A stretch of 64,000 bases of DNA from Bryopsis sp. KO-2023 (GCA_030272585.1 BSYQ01000014.1:1054001-1118000); one strand, 5' to 3'. Counted from the stretch's first letter, positions 46,701-56,839 are shown. Made by a program: numbers and translations. Notes: generated from the sequence alone by a model not told the origin.

Positions 46701-48665
46701 AAAATATAGCAGCGGCCCGGTTTTTACAGCTGGGTTGGTCACCCTGTGTTTTTGGACCACAAAAAAAAAATGAGAAAAGGAAATATTCGACCACCTGGAA
46801 AACTGCTTCCACGAAAAGACTTGATGTTGATGGGCGGTTGATCCAGGGAAAGCGAACGACAGGAATGCACTCCTCGTGGATAGCAAAAATCGCTCCACAC
46901 CTTTTTTGGCAAAAAAAAGAAATTAAAAAAATAGCACAGTTAATCATTCTAGGCTCCTCATAAATCGGGGTGAATAAATTTATCGCATCAACAAATGAAC
47001 GTGAAATGTATGCATATGCATTTTGGATTTTTTTTTTTTTTTTTAACTATGGACTGAAAAAGGATGTGTTTTTTTCTTTTGGAGAATTGACGTGGCTCAG
47101 AAATCTCCCATGCAAAATTAAAAAAAAGTTTTTGCTTTTTAAAAAACAACAATTCTGTCTCACACAATCAACATACTTTGTTGCATGAACAAAAGTAGTC
47201 CAAAAAAAAAAAAGAAGACCAAATTAAAAAAAAAAAAACTAGTAGAAAATGTTATATCGGGAAAACAGTCCCATCATTACTTCTTTCATAAAATTAATAA
47301 AAAAAATAAGTTAATTTGAGTTTTCTTTACTCACCCACCCACCCCCCCCCCCAAAAAAAAAATCACCTTGATTGGATCCAAAGCTTCGAAATAAGGCCAG
47401 ATGTTCAATCCATCAGAAACCCCGACCAAATGCCCAACACCGATTTCTTCACCATTCACCGTGAAAATCAAAGTTTGCGTTTCTCTGTTCAACCCCACAC
47501 CCAAAACATCGCCTGATTAAGCAAATGCAAAAACAAACAAAAAATAAATATATGTATAAGAAAAAGCCACCCCCAAACACAATATATCATCCATCATTGA
47601 TTTTCTCCACATTCTCCAGCATTTAAGAAATTTGACACGAAACAATCTGTGCAAGAAAAGCTCTCGATGCAGAAAAAAAAAATATAGTAAAAAAAATAAA
47701 TGATAATTTCCATTTCCGTACCTTTCTTTGCCAAAAAGGTTCTTGAGAAAACTGATGTGGTGGAGTTTGAATTCAAAACCATGAAGCCAATCTCGCATTT
47801 CCCTATACAACCATTCAACAAAAGAACAAAGAACGACAAAAGTTACCTACAGAAATTTGAATGCTAAGCTAGTTTATGCAGGATATTGAATTTACTGAAA
47901 AAGTGAATTTACAGCCAAAAAAAAATAGATCGAAATCCCCATCATCACTCCAGGGTATATTTTTGAGTAAGAAAAAAAGGCTTTCGTGTTTTTTGCATGG
48001 CTTCCCAATCATGATGCACAGAGGGAAAAAAAGAAAGACGAAAACAAAAAAAGCAAATTAAGAGAAAAAAAATTAATTAAATTAATTAATTTCTTAACAT
48101 CCTTTTTAAAATCTTGAAATGTTGATTTCTGCAACTCCCCAACCCCTTTTCCCAAAACATTGACAAAAGCAATTCGCTTATATTGCAGCTTCAGTTTTTG
48201 TTTTTTCTAAGCAAACAAAAAAAATTGTTTTCATTATAATTCTAATTTAACTAATTTAATTTAATTAATTAGTTTAACTGTACTTCTCCAACATTCGAAG
48301 CAACACATTCATTACTAATAATAATGGACCAGAAAACAAACCAAAAGAAACGAAAGAAAAGAATAAACAACTGTACAGATCTCCAAGAAAAAAAAAGAAA
48401 AAAAAATTTTAAAATTTCAATTCAAAAAAAAAAACAAACAGAATTTCTGTTACCCCGGTGAATGCTTTCCACGATGATGACCTCGAATTGATAGCTGCTC
48501 AGTTCAGTTGGGATGGAAAAATTGGCTTTCACTTTTCCACCACTGTCCAGGTTGGCTTGGAATCCATTTTCCGACAGCATACATGCGAAAGATTTCAAGC
48601 TGTGCACATGGTTAGGGAATCCGCTGTCGAAATTCATGCCTGGTATGTGGCGCCTGGGAAAAAAA
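40595..48665 (-). CDS. SPRY-WD-ankyrin-six-helix channel protein (multi-exon gene)
   Basis: Minus-strand exons in order: SPRY 2 (48660-47360), WD-like propeller exons (46911-44140 and 43988-43307), ankyrin exon (43185-42750), channel exon (about 42593-41250) and a coiled-coil last exon (40795-40595). Several boundaries are exact: 43988 after GCGTTCAG, 43307 before GTTTGT, 43185 after TTTTCAG and 40795 after AACAG. The order is that of a cytosolic sensor region in front of a TRP-like pore. The relic at 3.4-5.6 kb repeats the SPRY-to-WD order, supporting one gene. The N-terminal extension (SPRY 1, 49.2-50.9 kb) is less certain. A calcium- or cation-permeable channel gated by ligand or protein binding is an inference from architecture. 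Exact exon ends between 47 and 44 kb are approximate. Confidence 0.65.
41107..42593 (-). CDS. Six-transmembrane ion transport (TRP/polycystin-like) channel exon
   Basis: The exon follows TTTTGCCAG at about 42593 and encodes a soluble lead (DVHVPNDLFSTETYLVGLHP; FSTETYLVGLHPHCGVLPWQ). Six hydrophobic segments follow: S1 HAILEFFAYMCLLFSFTVYS, S2 TVAKLFLVVSGAIASLHLIE, S3 WNALEFATYVLVAGVIPALH, S4 LHVVVAITNIALWWKTLYYM, S5 MLSLVLLGSIVLFGFGLAYF and S6 GIATLMFVVFVLGMVVVLLN. A pore loop (SIYSVFTMLLGLFDLSVFEE) lies between S5 and S6. S6 runs into LLNLLIAIMSDSF, close to the conserved TRP/polycystin post-pore motif. S4 lacks the regular Arg/Lys ladder of voltage sensors. Located in a membrane. The true splice end before the frame's stop is unknown, so the last 40-50 residues may be intronic. 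Confidence 0.85.
42750..43185 (-). CDS. Ankyrin-repeat exon of the channel gene
   Basis: Starts after GCTGTTTTCAG. Contains NGRSILLESVSRGHAKIVEQ and NENLSALQMAVDLGFPQIAK, both with ankyrin helix-turn-helix spacing, preceded by YEELLDLDDAAIRNQLTSKI. It precedes the channel exon as in TRP-family proteins. Confidence 0.7.
43307..46911 (-). CDS. WD-repeat-like propeller exons of the channel gene
   Basis: Five or more exons carry WD-type blades. About 46911-46795: RCGAIFAIHEECIPVVRFPW. About 46625-46245: HQIQIWQTMTGKRIGHVPIL and VSWRTDAWVVAWNVSE. About 45960-45560: LDAICSADGTLDKEVVCIRK. About 45430-45025: TWSSDSLFAASWRARQNSIF, then LDIETC. About 44905-44150: SHIGCIWDVKTGNPIIRVDL, MCRISPDGSKIGVAVLGRES, SIQIWDLVGRMTFKIP, FDFSGDGRRLVTWDVSTSVC and LWEIGG. 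43988-43307: TLVESWDLLELQVLQRGKLS. Beta-propellers bind partner proteins. Edges other than 43988 and 43307 are approximate. Confidence 0.65.
47360..48660 (-). CDS. SPRY domain 2 exons
   Basis: Three short exons. About 48650-48455: GFQANLDSGGKVKANFSIPT and ELSSYQFEVIIVESIHRG, then GTAACA. About 47805-47725: CEIGFMVLNSNSTTSVFSRT, then GTACGG. About 47515-47365: DVLGVGLNRETQTLIFTVNG and SDGLNIWPYFEALDP. These match the start (yyFEV), middle and GDvvGvglD..tg.i.FTkNG..l parts of SPRY/B30.2 domains, which bind proteins. Confidence 0.65.
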
Positions 48666-49239
48666 AACAATACAAAGAAAAAAAACCCTATAATAATTCG
48701 CTCTATACCTAACGGTTTTTTCTGAAGGAAATTATTTTAAATAAACAGAAAAAACAAATCGTGAAAATGTATTTTTTCTTTTTCTTTCTTTTCAAAAAAA
48801 AAGAAAGTGATTATATGAACAGCATAAACGATCTGTGCATTTTGAAAATAATTGAAAAAAAAAACCTGCAAGAACTAGGCAAGAGGAAACTATTATGTCA
48901 GAGAATAATTATGTCATAATTATGCCTTCTATTGTTTGAGACAACACGAGGTCACACTTTTCAAGGAAAAAAAAAAGTTTGATGACTCACCACTGCCCAT
49001 TTCCCCACTTATTTATATCGAAAGAAAATTGTGAATCTCCAAAATTGGCTCTAACCTGCAAGGAAAAATAGGGAAAAAAAACATCAAGAATTTTTGATCA
49101 CTCATTTATCCACCTTTTGAAAGACTTTCGCCAAAAACAAAAACAGAAAAAAAACTCCTGCAAAAACAGAAGATATTCCAAAAAAAGAAAATCCCTACAG
49201 GGTGCTCATTGGATCGATGCATTCTTTCACAGAGGGAAT

Positions 49240-50884
49240 TACGAAAAAAAAAATAAAAAATCCTTGAAAAATGACCATTCGAACACCTTTTTTTTCTCCA
49301 AGGATGCAGAAATTCTGAAGGGGGTTCCTGCATGTATTGTCTGTATGTATAAAATTGGCATGCATGAAAGCATGCATATTAATCCATTCTCATTTTTTTC
49401 AAATGATGGTGCATTGAAACTTGCCTCACATGCACTTCTCAATCCGATCGCTGGCCAAAGCCGCCCAGGATTGACCTTGTTGAATTTCTTCTCCAAAAAT
49501 GCCCCATTTTTAGTCAAACAAATCGAGCCATCCTCTCGATCCAGAACGCAACCAAAAACATCACCTTGGGGAGTGAATTGAGAAAATAAAAAATTGAAAC
49601 CAGCAAAGATTTTAAAAAAAAATCACAATCACAATGCATTGCAAAAAAGATTATATCCCTCGTGCGATCAATTCCATTCTGTGGAGCTTGATAAGCATAT
49701 AAGCCACCTTTTTCTTGAGTGGCATCTGTGGGGGTCAGACTGACATAGCACCAATAAGCCATCGCCAAGTTTTTGGGCTCCGTGTATCTTGGTTGCGTCA
49801 TCGCATTGGAATCCACAAAGCCGATCACTGAAGGTCGAAAAAACCCACACACTCTCTCAGGTCTCTATTCTGCGGAACTCTTTTTTTCTCAAGGTGGGGA
49901 AAGATAAAGAAAAACACAGCAGTACAGCTGCATTGTTTTTTTTACAGGTGGACAAATTCTAGTATGATTCATTCCGGACTTTCCAGATTTACCCTTTCTT
50001 TCTTTTTTTTCTTTTTTTTCCCCCGAAACCCCCTCCCATCATACATTAAGCAATCCACTCAACTACCCAAAAAAAATAATTATAATTAAATAATTATACA
50101 TCCTGAAGCAAAGGATCACCCACCCATCGTGCATTTCTTGGGGCACCGAATGCTGGTGACCTCAAAATAAAACAGGGGTGTTTCTTCTGGAATGCACCCC
50201 TTCGTTGCAATCCATTCAAAGCCTTTGTGCCCGTCGCTGGAAAACTCGACAGACAGCCAATCCTTCGAAAAAAACCCCAAAAAAGGACTCCAGCAGCTTG
50301 GCAGAGACAGACCCCCCTGGTCAGCATTTCCTCCTGGGGGGGTACGGCTTCTAGTAGGAGAGCTTTCCAAAGATGGCTGGGCGACATCGAAAGTTTCTTC
50401 CAAACTGAAACTGACGGCGGTTTCTGGAAAACCCACCCTCGAAGGCAGCAGGGGCCTAGCATTCACCCGTGAAGGATTCTTTTCACCCCACTGAATATCT
50501 CCCAGAAAACTGTCTTTGAAACAACAAGCATTTGATCCCAGGTGCCAGATGATTCCACAGCTAAGGGTTACTAATCGATGACTAATAAGAAGGGGGGAAT
50601 TGAGCGTCTGCTACGTGTTTTGCCCCGACACTGGTGATCGCCACCCACTCGTGCAGATCTTCCTCCATGAGTGATCTTTAGGGAACGAAGCGCTGTTTTA
50701 GACGCCCAATGAGAGGGCGCTGTCGATTTCCGCCTTCATGAAGCTCCCAGCTGATTTTGAAACAAGATTGGCGCGCGTTCGGAGGAGGCTGAGTGCGCCC
50801 CTTCCCCTTGAAACGCGCAGAGATTGGACAGGGCTGTATCAGCACCACGCTCTTTCCGTTCGATGTGTCATTCGTAACGCTCAT
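49240..50884 (-). CDS. SPRY domain 1 and N-terminal exons, partly frame-disrupted
   Basis: 50480-50110 gives FSKDWLSVEFSSDGHKGFEW and PEETPLFYFEVTSI, then GTGGGTG. 49835-49720 gives LAMAYWCYVSLTPTDATQ. 49570-49390 gives DVFGCVLDREDGSICLTKNG, AFLEKKFNKVNPGRLWPAIG and LRSACEASFNAPSFEK. These are the parts of a SPRY domain, and this copy keeps the GDVFGCVLD frame that the two relics have lost. The first exon (50884, MSVTNDTSNGKSVVLIQPCP) and the HEWVAI exon show indels compared with the relics, so the N-terminus may be decayed or differently spliced. Confidence 0.5.
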
Positions 50885-50955
50885 TTTTTGTCAGGATGAC
50901 TAGACTTGATTAGATTTTGTTAATGTGGAGAATGCGTCCAAGATAGAGGGTTGGA

Positions 50956-51003
50956 TGTTTCAAGACATTGATGTAATTGATGTTTGTTTGTTTGTTTCAA
51001 GAC
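50956..51003 (+). mobile_element. Mini-insertion abutting the 5' LTR, 11-bp target duplication
   Basis: A 26-bp insert (50967-50992, ATTGATGTAATTGATG(TTTG)n) lies between TGTTTCAAGAC at 50956-50966 and 50993-51003. The right copy ends exactly where the LTR element starts. Confidence 0.6.
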
Positions 51004-51197
51004 TGTGGAATACAGTAAATGGGATCAGAACTGAGTCGGTCATGGGGTTTAGTCGGGAAGACTCGGAGGACAAGGAAGAGATTTAAGGAAGAAGGTGGTT
51101 GGGTGTATGGTCGTTTATTTTGCTTACATTGTGTAAAGCGTTCTTTGGCGGCCGTTTCACCACTCGGTATCGCTGTTGCGAACGAGTGTATTCAACA
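51004..51197 (+). repeat. 5' long terminal repeat
   Basis: 194 bp, TG...CA. Contains TTTATTTTGCTTACATTG, a possible A/T-rich promoter or polyadenylation region. Confidence 0.95.
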
Positions 51198-52555
51198 TGG
51201 TTTCGGAGCCAGCCAGTCGGTTGGCTGTAAAATTGTTTTTTCTGTTTTTGATAATCGAAACACAATCGGTTCAAGCCTTCTTCTCAGGAAGGGCGGACAC
51301 TACCCAGTTTGAAAAAGATATGGCGTGTATTCTTCGATACGAAGTGTTACGGGCACGAGCGGAAAAGGGAGAGTATATACCAGGACTGTCGGACCGCATG
51401 GAAGTGAGAGAGGACAAAGTGGGGTTACAGGGTCAGGTGGAACAAAAAGGAAAACCCGCGGAGGGGGTGCAGCTGAACGACGAAACCGCGATCAAGCGCT
51501 CTGGCGTTTACGAGCTGATCATTTGGTGTGAGCGCATCTATCGCCAGGTGACTCGTGTCACTCAGCTCGACCCGCAAACCAGTCTTACTGGGTACGTGTT
51601 GGCGTTGGGAGTCCTTCTGAGCTACGGTCTTCATGGGGTACAGCGTTTACGAACGTTGGGGCAAAAGTTCGCGGCTTTCGTGAAAGGAAAAAAGAACCCG
51701 ACTCATAAGATCTACGTCATGGCGGCCGACGAGGCGCGTGCTTCAGACTCAGCACCCACTTCGACACTGACCCCCTCGGAAGGAGATCTATCCCACTTGG
51801 TCGACCACCTCACGCAACTCGCCGATGTTCTGGATGATAAGCTTCAGTCCGAGCCACAGGAGGCGCAAGCGTTTGCAGCAGGTCGTACGGAACCTACTGG
51901 ACTTCCCTCTCGCAACTGGAGGACGCCGATTCGCTGCCACTATTGCCGAAAGCTGGGGCATATGTTTCGCAACTGCCCAGCTCGCAAAGCTAAGGAACCC
52001 ACCGACACAACGCATCCAAGAGGAGTCGAACCGGGAACACACGAAACTGGAGGTTCCAACGCCGTACAAGCTCTTTGTGAAGCTCTTCGACAACAGCTCC
52101 AACAAGGCGAAACACTTCCTCCTCCTGTCACGACCCCTGTGGTACGTAAGCAGCTGAAAGTGAAGACAAAGCTGGAGGGTTTCCCGAAAACCGAGTTTGC
52201 GTTGGTGGACAGCGGTTCCGCTGTAAATATATTACCTCTCGCGCTGGCGAGAAAGCATAATATTCTCCTGTCACACAGTGCTATACCAAGTGTGACAGGG
52301 TTTAACGGATCAAAGGATCGGGTCGCTGGTGTCGCGTTGTTGGGAGTGGAAGTAGGTCCGTGGAACTCGGCGAGGGAGGAGTTTTTGGTAACCGAGCACT
52401 CGGGGGGAATTATCCTTGGACTTCCTGCGTTACATAGTCTCGCCGTCAGTATCGATTGTCAGCGGGATGTATTGAAGGACGATCGTGGCCGGTGTATTCC
52501 TTGCCAGGCGGTGTTCGCTACAGAGAAGGGGGAGGAACAAAAAAACTGGTGTTAG
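51197..52555 (+). CDS. gag-pro: Gag-protease polyprotein of the Ty3/gypsy element
   Basis: The first ATG (51197-51199) uses the last base of the LTR, and its second to fourth bases (TGG) begin the probable primer-binding site TGGTTTCGGAGCC. The N-terminus MVSEPASRLAVKLFFLFLII is hydrophobic and signal-peptide-like, unusual for Gag; a second hydrophobic stretch is GYVLALGVLLSYGLHG. A CCHC zinc knuckle (CHYCRKLGHMFRNC, C-x2-C-x4-H-x4-C) is near residue 255. The aspartic protease follows with ALVDSGSAVNILPL and a later IILGLPAL flap-strand motif. 452 residues. The next frame overlaps by about 100 bp, so a -1 shift is needed to reach pol. Confidence 0.85.
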   Translation: MVSEPASRLAVKLFFLFLIIETQSVQAFFSGRADTTQFEKDMACILRYEVLRARAEKGEYIPGLSDRMEVREDKVGLQGQVEQKGKPAEGVQLNDETAIKRSGVYELIIWCERIYRQVTRVTQLDPQTSLTGYVLALGVLLSYGLHGVQRLRTLGQKFAAFVKGKKNPTHKIYVMAADEARASDSAPTSTLTPSEGDLSHLVDHLTQLADVLDDKLQSEPQEAQAFAAGRTEPTGLPSRNWRTPIRCHYCRKLGHMFRNCPARKAKEPTDTTHPRGVEPGTHETGGSNAVQALCEALRQQLQQGETLPPPVTTPVVRKQLKVKTKLEGFPKTEFALVDSGSAVNILPLALARKHNILLSHSAIPSVTGFNGSKDRVAGVALLGVEVGPWNSAREEFLVTEHSGGIILGLPALHSLAVSIDCQRDVLKDDRGRCIPCQAVFATEKGEEQKNWC

Positions 52556-53560
52556 CGGTTGCCGTTGAACCGCTCAAACAAATATCGACGGTCGTCATTT
52601 CCAGAGGAATGAGTGGGAAGCGTCACCGACCTCTATTTTTACACCGTGGGGAGCATGGAGTTCGTATTCCGCTTGGCAGTTCGAGTGTGGTGGGGCCGTA
52701 TCAAACCGTTACTATTTGTCCTCCTATTCGTATTCGTGGACAGGGTTTGGCTGGCCTACTCCCAATCGGCCAACCGCTCGGCCTTATCCATGCGCCGACT
52801 ATTGGGAAGGAGGGTCGTGTTCGTATCTGTATTTATAACCCAGGGCCTCGCGCCAGAATGTTAACGAGTCGCCTTTGCCTGGCTGAGTTGAGGGTGCTGC
52901 CGGGGGTAAAGGTTGTCTTCGAAGAGAGTGATTTACTGCAAGGGTTTCAGGAGGATTCGGGAGCGTTGCCACAGCCAAGTGACCTGCGGCATTCGACGGA
53001 CGATGTGCGCTGTAATGGTTTGCCTCCTTTTGTCGAATGTTCTGGGACGGAGATGGATGAACTGGGGATGAATGCGATGCATGGGCTGCGCATGAAGCGT
53101 CAGCGGACAGGAGACATTCGGTGTGAGGGAGACAGACAGCAGAGGGGAGGTCAGAACTTCTGTGGGTTGGACTGTGAGTCAGAAACAGGTTTGGAACCTG
53201 ATGATTTGGGATGTGAGGCAGAAGTGGTTTCACATGGGCACTCAGATATTCTGTGGGCTGGGCTGTGAGTCAGACGCAGGTCAGGAACCTGTTGGTTTGG
53301 GCAGTGAGTCAGAAGCTGTTTCAGCCGGTGGAGGCATGGGCACCCCGACGTTTGTAGGGGATTTGGGTGGAGGTTGTTTGGACACAGGGGGCAGCAGTCA
53401 GTTTGGGACTCCTGGCAGAATGTCAAGGGCACAAGGTGTCAGCCATCAGTTTGGGGATTCGGGGGTTTCCTTGGATCAGTGTAACACACAGCAGTTTTCG
53501 ACTTACATGATACACCAACTCAAGCTGCAGGCTTCAGGTGACGAGCTGGCTGACTGGTGA
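52456..53560 (+). CDS. Linker between protease and reverse transcriptase, frame-disrupted
   Basis: The first part (52456-53268) contains a beta-rich segment (GQGLAGLLPIGQPLGLIHAP; GRVRICIYNPGPRARMLTSR; LCLAELRVLPG) like that following the protease in many Ty3/gypsy polyproteins. A tandem duplication of about 85 bp follows (FCGLDCESETGLEPDDLG and FCGLGCESDAGQEPVGLG), lying in two different frames (53123-53560 for the second). Frames run -1, then +1, before the RT frame. This may be an inactivating slip, an indel error or a processed region. Confidence 0.55.
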
Positions 53561-54936
53561 AATCCAGCCGTTTCCACCCACTGCCTCATGTTCTGGTATT
53601 CAAGCACTTGCCACCTTTCAGTCGAGTAGTCACTGCTCTCCTCAGTCGGCATCCTCCTCCTCTACCTCTTCTGTCCCCAACGCAACAGTGGGGGCCTCCC
53701 AGGATTCCTCTTGGTTTGCAGCCTATCCCGATGTCTTCACCCCCAGTCTCTCCCAGTCTCACACCTCCCCAACTCAGGCACTGCAAGTGTGTCATCGGGA
53801 GATTTCTTGGCGTATTCCATATGAGCATATTCCCCTCCAGCACAATGGCAGCCGTTTTCTTCCTACACAGGTGGACAGCACAGAGATACAGGAGCTGTTG
53901 GGTACACTGGAGAAAGATGGGGTCATTCGCCCCTTACGCCCCCAAGAGCGGGCAGTTATCAGCCCATGCTTGTTTATTCGAAAGAAATCCGGGGCTGTCC
54001 GAAAAACTGTGGATTTTCGCTGGGTTAATTCCTACAGTGAATCATGGGGCAGTGACAATATCAACGTGATGGAAACTATTCGGGGGCTGCCTAGCCACTG
54101 GGACCGATTTACCATTCTTGACCTCAATCAGTCTTTTTTTCAGATGCCAATCTGTTCGGCTTTGGAAAGATTGTTTGGTTTTGAGACCCCTCATGGTACC
54201 TTTGTGTATCAGCGTCTCCCTCAAGGTTGGGTGTGCTCTCCTGGCCTCCTGCATGACCGTTTGGCCAAAATCCTGCAGCCCACAGAAGGGCGCAACTTCG
54301 TTGATGATATTATTATCGGTGGGCAGGGGGCTGCAGACCATGATCGCAACCTGAAGGCAGTTTTGGAGGTGTTAATGGCTAACGGGCTGACAGTAAGCAA
54401 AACCAAAGCACAAATTTCAAAAGCGGAGCTGATTTTCCTTGGTTTTTCAATTTCTGGCCAAGGCATTTCTTTGGATGCGTACATCAAAGCTCAGTTGGCC
54501 AATTTACCTTCTATGAAATCGGTGAGGGATGTCCGCAAGTTCATGGGCATCATGAACATCTGCCGCCCGGTCACTCCTGGCTTGACAGAGATCCTCAGGC
54601 CCTTGACGGCCCTTTCGAAGGGGGCTTCCCAGGCTGAGCTGCAGAGGGTGGTCAAGGCAGCTTGGGGTCAGATCCTACAACACACAAGACATATTCACTC
54701 ACCCAGGCCATCCAGGGAATACTTTTTGCATACAGATTGGAGTGGCCAAGGTGCAGGGTACATCTTATATGATGGTCACCCCTCAGCAGGGAGGGTGGTG
54801 GCCATCAACAGTCGACAACTTTCAAACAGCTCTGACAGCTCATTTTTGGGAGAGTTGGGGGCAATTGTCTGGGCCTTGAAAAACATTTCCAGCTTGGTGA
54901 AAGGGAGCAAACTCACCCTGCTGACTGATTCGGAGT
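53538..54936 (+). CDS. pol: Reverse transcriptase and first part of RNase H
   Basis: RT motifs in order: GVIRPLRPQERAVISPCLFI, KTVDFRWVNSY, TILDLNQSFFQMPI (catalytic Asp), GFETPHGTFVYQRLPQGWVC, FVDDIIIGG (catalytic Asp-Asp; FVDD where YVDD or YIDD is usual) and FLGFSISGQG. RNase H begins at FLHTDWSGQGAGYILYDGHP (first Asp), LGELGAIVWALKN (Glu) and LTLLTDSES (Asp). At 54937 the frame runs into the MITE. Confidence 0.9.
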
Positions 54937-55397
54937 CAGAGATAGGACTTGGGCCAAATTTTTGGTCCGGCTACGGTCCGGTCCGGTTACAGTCGGTTTA
55001 CGGTTCCGTATTACGGCCGTAACTCCGTACCGTAACCGGAGTAATATGTTGTTTTTACGGTACGGAACAGGTACGGTATAGCTACGGTAGCCCCTAAATC
55101 ATCGTGAAGTAGTGTGGTTCAGTGCTAAAGCGTTAGGCTGTAGTCTGTAAGGTCGTGGGTTCGAATCCCCTTGGGTTCCTTTGGGTTCTCGGGACCCTGC
55201 GGGGGTTACTATTTACGGTTTACGGTTGGTACGGTGGTTACGGTCGGTACGGTCCGGTACCGGAGCAGTACGGAGTGGTACGGTGGTCCGGTTCCGAGCA
55301 CGAAAACCACTCCGGACCGTAACTACCGTAACCGTAAGTGACCGGAGTGGGGTTACGGTACGGTTTACGGTACCGTAACCGGAAAGTCCTATCTCTG
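54937..55397. mobile_element. 461-bp hAT-like MITE inserted in RNase H
   Basis: 14-bp perfect terminal inverted repeats, CAGAGATAGGACTT (54937-54950 and inverted 55384-55397), with an 8-bp target duplication TTCGGAGT (54929-54936 and 55398-55405). The interior is filled with TACGGT/ACCGTA repeats in both orientations, typical of subterminal transposase sites. Together with the duplication it adds 469 bp, which shifts the pol frame by one base. Confidence 0.9.
55108..55178 (+). other. tRNA-like segment with A and B boxes inside the MITE
   Basis: An A-box-like TGGTTCAGTGC (55115-55125) lies 33 bp before a perfect B box GGTTCGAATCC (55158-55168). A loop CTGTAGT would put GTA (Tyr) at the anticodon. 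Acceptor and part of the T stem do not pair, so this is a tRNA-derived relic or pol III promoter, not a working tRNA gene. Confidence 0.6.
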
Positions 55398-56838
55398 TTC
55401 GGAGTCCTCTCTGCACAAGCTGTTGGGGGCCTCGTACAAAACACTTACCGAAGATGTGCGGGTCGCCCGCCTTGCTACCTGGATGGCTGCCAACTTCCCG
55501 ATCCCTGGCCGGCTGACGATTCGCTTCATCCCAGGCGAAGACAACCATTGGGCTGACGCATTGTCTCGCTGGTACCGCCGACCCAACGCGCGCTGCGTCG
55601 CCCCGGATTCCGAGCCACCCTTGCCTCCAGCTAGCTGCTCCCCACCTCTGGCTCCCACGGTTATTCCTTTGGATACGGAACCCCAGGCGCCCACAACGAT
55701 TACCGAGAATGTCGTACCTCCACAGGAGGTTTCGCTTTTGCCAAACGCAGGGCGAGCATTACCAAATCCACTGATGTCATCATCACCTGATTCTCACACT
55801 GCTGCGTTTCACTCTGAAACGAATTCTGCAGTGGCGGAGGGGATCCGAGTGGAAGGCGAGCAGGAGCAGAACTTTGCAGCGCATCTGGCGGTGGTGCGTC
55901 GTCTCCACGCCTCGGAGCACTGGGGGGCACAGAAGTTATGGGATCAAGTTCGTCAACGCCATCTACAGGTGACTTACAGTGACGTTTGCGAAGTCGTCAA
56001 GCGTTGTGCAACATGCCAGTTTTTCGCACAACCGAAAGAAAAAGAGCCGTTGGGCGATATTTGCCCTCGTGCTACAAAGCCCGGCCACGCCATCAGCATC
56101 GATGTGGTTGGGCCTCTAGAGCCGGGTCACAGGGGCGAAAAGTACCTGGTTTGCATCGTCGACCATGTTTCGCGTGTGGGCTTCGCGCACGGTGTTTTGG
56201 CGGCCGATACCTCCTCGATTTTGGATGTCCTGGAAATGTGGAACAAGCGTCGGGGTCGCCCAGATACCATCGTCTGTGATGGTGCTTCCTATTTCCACTC
56301 TGCTCGAATGAGCAAGTGGCTCCAGGATTCGCGCATCACCATGTTGCGCATTCCTCCTCACCACCATCGTGCCAATGGATTGATCGAGCGATTTCAGCAA
56401 TCCTTGCTCACTCGTCTTCGTCGCATGATGTTCGATCGTCACTGTTCCTGGACGTCGTTGATACCCGAGGCAGTGAAAGCCGTCAATGGGGCACGCCATC
56501 GCGTCACTCGGTTTGTACCTGACGCGCTTTGGGAAGGAACGGAGCAGCAGTGGTGTGAGGCGAAACAACGGGGTCAGGAGGCGCGACAGACATACAACAA
56601 GGGTAAACGCCTGAAACTGCATCATCACTATTTAGGGGAACGGGTGTTATTATTGGATGGAACCAGGGATGCTACACCTCAAAATAAATTTCTCCCTCTT
56701 TGGAAAGGGCCCTATGTGATCTCACAGTTGTTGTCTGGACGCCGCTATAAGCTTCTCCCGCTGACACATGAGGTAAAGCGTGGTCGCAAGCCTTATTTGG
56801 TGGCACACAGTAATCAGCTCACGCATTTTTTTGACTGA
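55398..56838 (+). CDS. pol: End of RNase H and integrase of the Ty3/gypsy element
   Basis: After the duplicated TTCGGAGT the pol frame resumes one base shifted. RNase H ends with IRFIPGEDNHWADALSR. The integrase zinc motif is H-x3-H (RRLHASEHWG) ... C-x2-C (CATC). The catalytic core has D in ISIDVVGP, D in IVCDGASYF and E in NGLIERF; the last two are separated by exactly 35 residues. The C-terminus carries LWKGPYVIS (GPY/F module) and ends QLTHFFD stop 34 bp before the 3' LTR. No chromodomain was seen. Confidence 0.9.
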
Positions 56839-56839
56839 G

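Noticed and set aside
55108..55178. Functional tRNA-Tyr gene
   Set aside because: Acceptor strands do not pair and the T and anticodon stems have mismatches; kept only as tRNA-like.
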